This document shows, one piece after another, positions 6,153 to 7,887 of a stretch of 7,887 nucleotides of DNA (positions are counted from its first letter, which is position 1; each line of letters starts with the position of its first letter). The stretch comes from an uncultured Eubacteriales bacterium. GTDB taxonomy: Bacteria; Bacillota; Clostridia; UMGS1883. The stretch is taken from assembly GCA_905195005.1 (NCBI GenBank), contig CAJJUC010000108.1:1-7887 (forward strand), in the 5' to 3' direction. The position numbers and the translations under genes were made by a program. Below the pieces are notes generated by a model that had not been told where the DNA came from, searched no databases, and worked only from the letters and a program-made list of their open reading frames with translations.

Positions 6153-6163
6153 TCACCTCTTTT
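6153..6163 (-). promoter_or_regulatory. spoIIP ribosome binding site deciding a TTG start
   Basis: On the minus strand this reads AAAAGAGGTGA. The GTG within it (6154-6156) is in frame but is part of the SD, so it cannot be started from that SD. The TTG at 6145-6147 is eight bases after GAGG and followed by Lys-Lys, a typical start of an anchored protein. Confidence 0.7.
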
Positions 6164-6181
6164 AATCAATATATATTGATT
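6164..6181. repeat. Perfect 18-bp palindrome between spoIIP and fba
   Basis: AATCAATATATATTGATT equals its own reverse complement over all 18 bases. It lies directly upstream of the spoIIP SD and 62 bases upstream of the fba ATG. As DNA it could be an operator for a dimeric regulator; as spoIIP leader RNA it could fold into a seven-pair stem with an AUAU loop next to the SD. It does not match a typical Rex operator, which has TTG at the left end and CAA at the right. No protein can be assigned to it. Confidence 0.55.
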
Positions 6182-6189
6182 TATCCGTG

Positions 6190-6237
6190 ATTTTATGCAA
6201 TAATAATATAGATATAATATGTAATAATGCAGGAGGT
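6190..6237 (+). promoter_or_regulatory. Probable fba -10 element and strong SD
   Basis: TATAAT at 6213-6218 is a perfect -10 hexamer, but no good -35 lies 16-18 bases upstream (ATTTTA at 6190-6195). The surrounding AT-richness makes chance matches likely, so the promoter call is tentative. AGGAGGT at 6231-6237, six bases before the ATG at 6244, is a near-perfect SD and suggests high expression. Confidence 0.45.
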
Positions 6238-6243
6238 AACAAA

Positions 6244-7107
6244 ATGTTAGTATCATCAAAGGAAATGCTTGAAAAGGCACGCGACGGTCATTATGCTGTC
6301 GGTCAGTTCAACATCAATAACCTTGAATGGACAAAATCCATTCTTCAGACGGCGCAGGAGCTTAACTCGCCGGTAATCCTCGGCGTGAGCGAGGGTGCGG
6401 GAAAATATATGGCAGGATACAACACTGTTGTCGGCATGGTAAACGGGATGCTTGAAACACTGAAAATCACTGTTCCGGTTGCTCTTCATCTTGACCATGG
6501 CAGCTATGAAGGCGCACTCAGCTGTATTAAGGCAGGCTTTTCTTCGGTCATGTTCGACGGTTCGCATTATCCGATCGAGGAAAACATTGAGAAAACAAAG
6601 GAGCTTGTAAAGCTTTGCGCCGAGAAAAATCTCAGCCTTGAGGCAGAGGTCGGCGCAATCGGCGGCGAGGAGGACGGCGTTATCGGCAGCGGAGATATTG
6701 CCGATCCTGCGGAATGTAAGGCGATTGCGGAGCTCGGAGTTACGATGCTTGCAGCAGGAATCGGAAACATTCACGGAAAATATCCTGCAAACTGGCGCGG
6801 ACTTGATTTCGACACTCTTGAAAAAATCAAGGCGGCAACGGGAAATGTTCCGCTCGTTCTTCACGGCGGCACAGGTATTCCGGCTGATATGATTAAAAAA
6901 GCAATCAGTCTCGGAGTTGCAAAAATCAATGTTAACACTGAGTGTCAGCTCGCATTCGCGGCTGCAACGCGCAAGTACATAGAAGCAGGCAAAGACCTTG
7001 AGGGCAAGGGTTTTGATCCGAGAAAGCTGCTTGCACCCGGCGCTGAAGCTATCAAAGAAACCGTTAAAGAAAAAATGGAGCTTTTCGGTTCAGTCGGCAA
7101 AGCGTGA
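6244..7107 (+). CDS. fba: Class II fructose-1,6-bisphosphate aldolase
   Basis: This zinc enzyme interconverts fructose 1,6-bisphosphate with dihydroxyacetone phosphate and glyceraldehyde 3-phosphate in glycolysis and gluconeogenesis, in the cytosol. The 287-residue length fits the shorter class IIB group. Visible motifs are VGQFNINNLEW (19-29), the catalytic Asp84 and zinc ligand His85 in HLDHGSYE, MFDGSHYP (103-110), EAEVGAIGG with Glu135, zinc ligand His177 in GNIHGKY, zinc ligand His207 in LHGGTG, and the phosphate-binding KINVNTE (227-233). The ATG at 6244 is chosen for the AGGAGGT SD six bases before it and because homology starts there; an upstream ATG at 6187 only adds Asn/Ile-rich low-complexity residues. 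Tagatose-bisphosphate aldolase (GatY/KbaY) is a close relative and cannot be fully excluded, but the absence of sugar-utilisation neighbours favours Fba. rex follows after 53 bases without a terminator. Confidence 0.92.
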   Translation: MLVSSKEMLEKARDGHYAVGQFNINNLEWTKSILQTAQELNSPVILGVSEGAGKYMAGYNTVVGMVNGMLETLKITVPVALHLDHGSYEGALSCIKAGFSSVMFDGSHYPIEENIEKTKELVKLCAEKNLSLEAEVGAIGGEEDGVIGSGDIADPAECKAIAELGVTMLAAGIGNIHGKYPANWRGLDFDTLEKIKAATGNVPLVLHGGTGIPADMIKKAISLGVAKINVNTECQLAFAAATRKYIEAGKDLEGKGFDPRKLLAPGAEAIKETVKEKMELFGSVGKA

Positions 7108-7160
7108 AATATTTGCATGTACTCATTTTTGCATCCCATATATATACTTGAGGTGTTTTA

Positions 7161-7799
7161 ATGGATAAATACAAAAATCTGTCGCGGCAGGCATTGAAAC
7201 GGCTGCCTGTATATATGTCGTATCTGAAAGGTCTTGACCTTGATGAAAACGAATATATTTCCTCCTCTGCTGTTGCCGAAGCGCTTGATTTAAATGATGT
7301 TCAGGTCAGAAAGGATCTTGCCTCGGTCTGTAAAACTCCCGGAATTCCGAAAAAAGGCTTTGTAACGCGTGATCTGATATCAGGAATATCGGATTTTCTC
7401 GGGTATGAGAACAGCACGGACGCGGTTTTGGTCGGAGCAGGGAAGCTTGGTATGGCGCTCATGTCCTACGGCGGATTTGATAATTACGGAATTAATATAG
7501 TGGCAGCGTTTGACAGCAATCCGAATGCTGTTGATAACAGGCGCGTTTTCCCGATTGACAAGCTGCCCGAAATATGCAGCCGCCTTAATATAAAGGTCGG
7601 AATCATCACTGTTCCGGCAGTGGCGGCGCAGACAGTGTGCGATTTGCTTGTCAGTAGCGGAATCATGGGAATTTGGAACTTTGCTCCGATTCACTTGAAA
7701 GCGCCGGATGATATTCTCGTTCAGAATGAGAATATGGCATCGTCGCTCGCGCTTTTGTCAAATCATCTGCGCGAAAGACTTCGTCACATAAATGAATAA
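7161..7799 (+). CDS. rex: Redox-sensing transcriptional repressor Rex
   Basis: Rex is a homodimeric repressor that leaves its operators when the NADH/NAD+ ratio rises, thereby controlling fermentation and NADH-reoxidising genes. The 212-residue length is normal. Residues 1-80 are the winged helix, with the recognition region LNDVQVRKDLA (44-54). The Rossmann domain follows: GAGKLG (92-97, GxGxxG), FDSNP with the ribose-binding Asp118, VGIITVPA (146-153) and NFAPIHL (173-179). The C-terminal helix SSLALLSNHLRERL is the one that swaps between subunits. The wing is unusual: the common GKFGxRGVGY motif is replaced by CKTPGIPKKGF (57-67), so operator preference may differ. Start: ATG at 7161 with GAGGTG five bases upstream. 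It could be read through from fba; no convincing separate promoter is seen in the gap. Confidence 0.92.
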   Translation: MDKYKNLSRQALKRLPVYMSYLKGLDLDENEYISSSAVAEALDLNDVQVRKDLASVCKTPGIPKKGFVTRDLISGISDFLGYENSTDAVLVGAGKLGMALMSYGGFDNYGINIVAAFDSNPNAVDNRRVFPIDKLPEICSRLNIKVGIITVPAVAAQTVCDLLVSSGIMGIWNFAPIHLKAPDDILVQNENMASSLALLSNHLRERLRHINE

Positions 7800-7812
7800 A
7801 TGTCCTGCAGAG

Positions 7813-7846
7813 GTAATAAAATGGGCTGCGGCAAAAGCCGCAACCC
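7813..7846 (-). terminator. Hairpin terminator, best on the minus strand
   Basis: The hairpin spans 7823-7846: arms GGGCTGCGGC and GCCGCAACCC around an AAAA loop. Read on the plus strand there is a C/A mismatch in the stem and no T-run follows, so it would be a weak rex terminator. Read on the minus strand the mismatch becomes a U-G wobble, the stem is ten continuous pairs with a UUUU loop, and ATTTTATT follows (7822 down to 7815). That suits termination of a leftward gene entering from beyond the right edge. It may act in both directions. Confidence 0.55.
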
Positions 7847-7887
7847 GATAAGGAAGTATTGGTTTTGAAAGCCGTTCTTTAAGTTTA

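Noticed and set aside
6182..6212. Sigma-E promoter for spoIIP on the minus strand (CATAAAAT as -10)
   Set aside because: The -10 is only partly like the sigma-E consensus and the AT-rich surroundings allow several -35 choices, so it is not supportable.
6187..6243. Upstream in-frame ATG for fba
   Set aside because: It has no SD and adds 19 Asn/Ile-rich residues, while AGGAGGT precedes the 6244 ATG perfectly.
6164..6243. Rex operator upstream of fba
   Set aside because: No TTGTTAA-N4-TTAACAA or TTGTGA-N6-TCACAA type site is present. The palindrome there has its half-sites in the opposite order.
7113..7148. TTGCAT boxes and TATACT in the fba-rex gap as a rex promoter
   Set aside because: The spacings (8 or 24 bases) are wrong, and the start point would fall in or beyond the SD.
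7822..7869. 15-codon frame (MGCGKSRNPIRKYWF) with AGAGG seven bases upstream
   Set aside because: It is very short and lies across the terminator hairpin, so the resemblance to a gene is most likely chance.
1..7887. Mobile element, CRISPR array, tRNA, rRNA or phage module
   Set aside because: No transposase or integrase motifs, regularly spaced repeats, cloverleaf or rRNA sequence was seen on either strand. The lone CI-like repressor has no phage neighbours.

Overview
The window appears to join two unrelated bacterial genomes. Positions 1 to about 1485 look like a gut Bacteroides or close relative. Three genes there run leftward (minus strand): a DUF4924-family gene cut off at its 5' end, then rfbD (dTDP-4-dehydrorhamnose reductase), then the first 34 codons of prfC (release factor 3). 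Their starts lack Shine-Dalgarno (SD) sequences and sit in AT-rich leaders, as is usual in Bacteroidota. From about 1489 to the end the sequence looks like an endospore-forming member of the Clostridia, probably Oscillospiraceae/Ruminococcaceae-like. It carries gpr and spoIIP (sporulation genes), strong SD sites (GGAGG, AGGAGGT, GAGGTG) and sigma-A-type promoters. The change falls inside the DUF4924 gene, with no mobile element, repeat or attachment site at the seam. A chimeric metagenome contig is the simplest explanation; true transfer is much less likely.

Layout of the Clostridia-like part. A 57-residue acidic protein of unknown function (1501-1674) is followed after one base by gpr (1676-2605), the germination protease that degrades small acid-soluble spore proteins. 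Next, behind its own extended -10 promoter, is an XRE-type repressor with an S24/LexA-like C-terminal domain (2696-3310) whose catalytic lysine is arginine. A second well-formed promoter drives nifS/iscS (cysteine desulfurase, 3421-4587) and iscU (Fe-S scaffold, 4637-5074), a minimal iron-sulfur assembly operon. On the opposite strand, spoIIP (engulfment peptidoglycan hydrolase) overlaps the end of iscU by 10 bp. Divergent from spoIIP are fba (class II fructose-bisphosphate aldolase, 6244-7107) and rex (NADH-sensing repressor, 7161-7799). The window ends in a hairpin that makes a better terminator for a leftward transcript from beyond the right edge than for rex.

How the genes relate. gpr and spoIIP, neighbours in Bacillus subtilis, flank the repressor/nifS/iscU block here, with spoIIP inverted. 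fba and rex link central glycolysis to redox sensing, although no recognisable Rex operator was seen upstream of fba. No tRNA, rRNA, CRISPR array, insertion sequence or phage gene was seen, and no gene-free stretch exceeds about 120 bases. I found no clear sign of a new multi-gene system. The most useful observations are the chimeric seam, the probably non-cleavable S24 repressor beside the Fe-S genes, the small gene coupled to gpr, and the perfect palindrome between spoIIP and fba.
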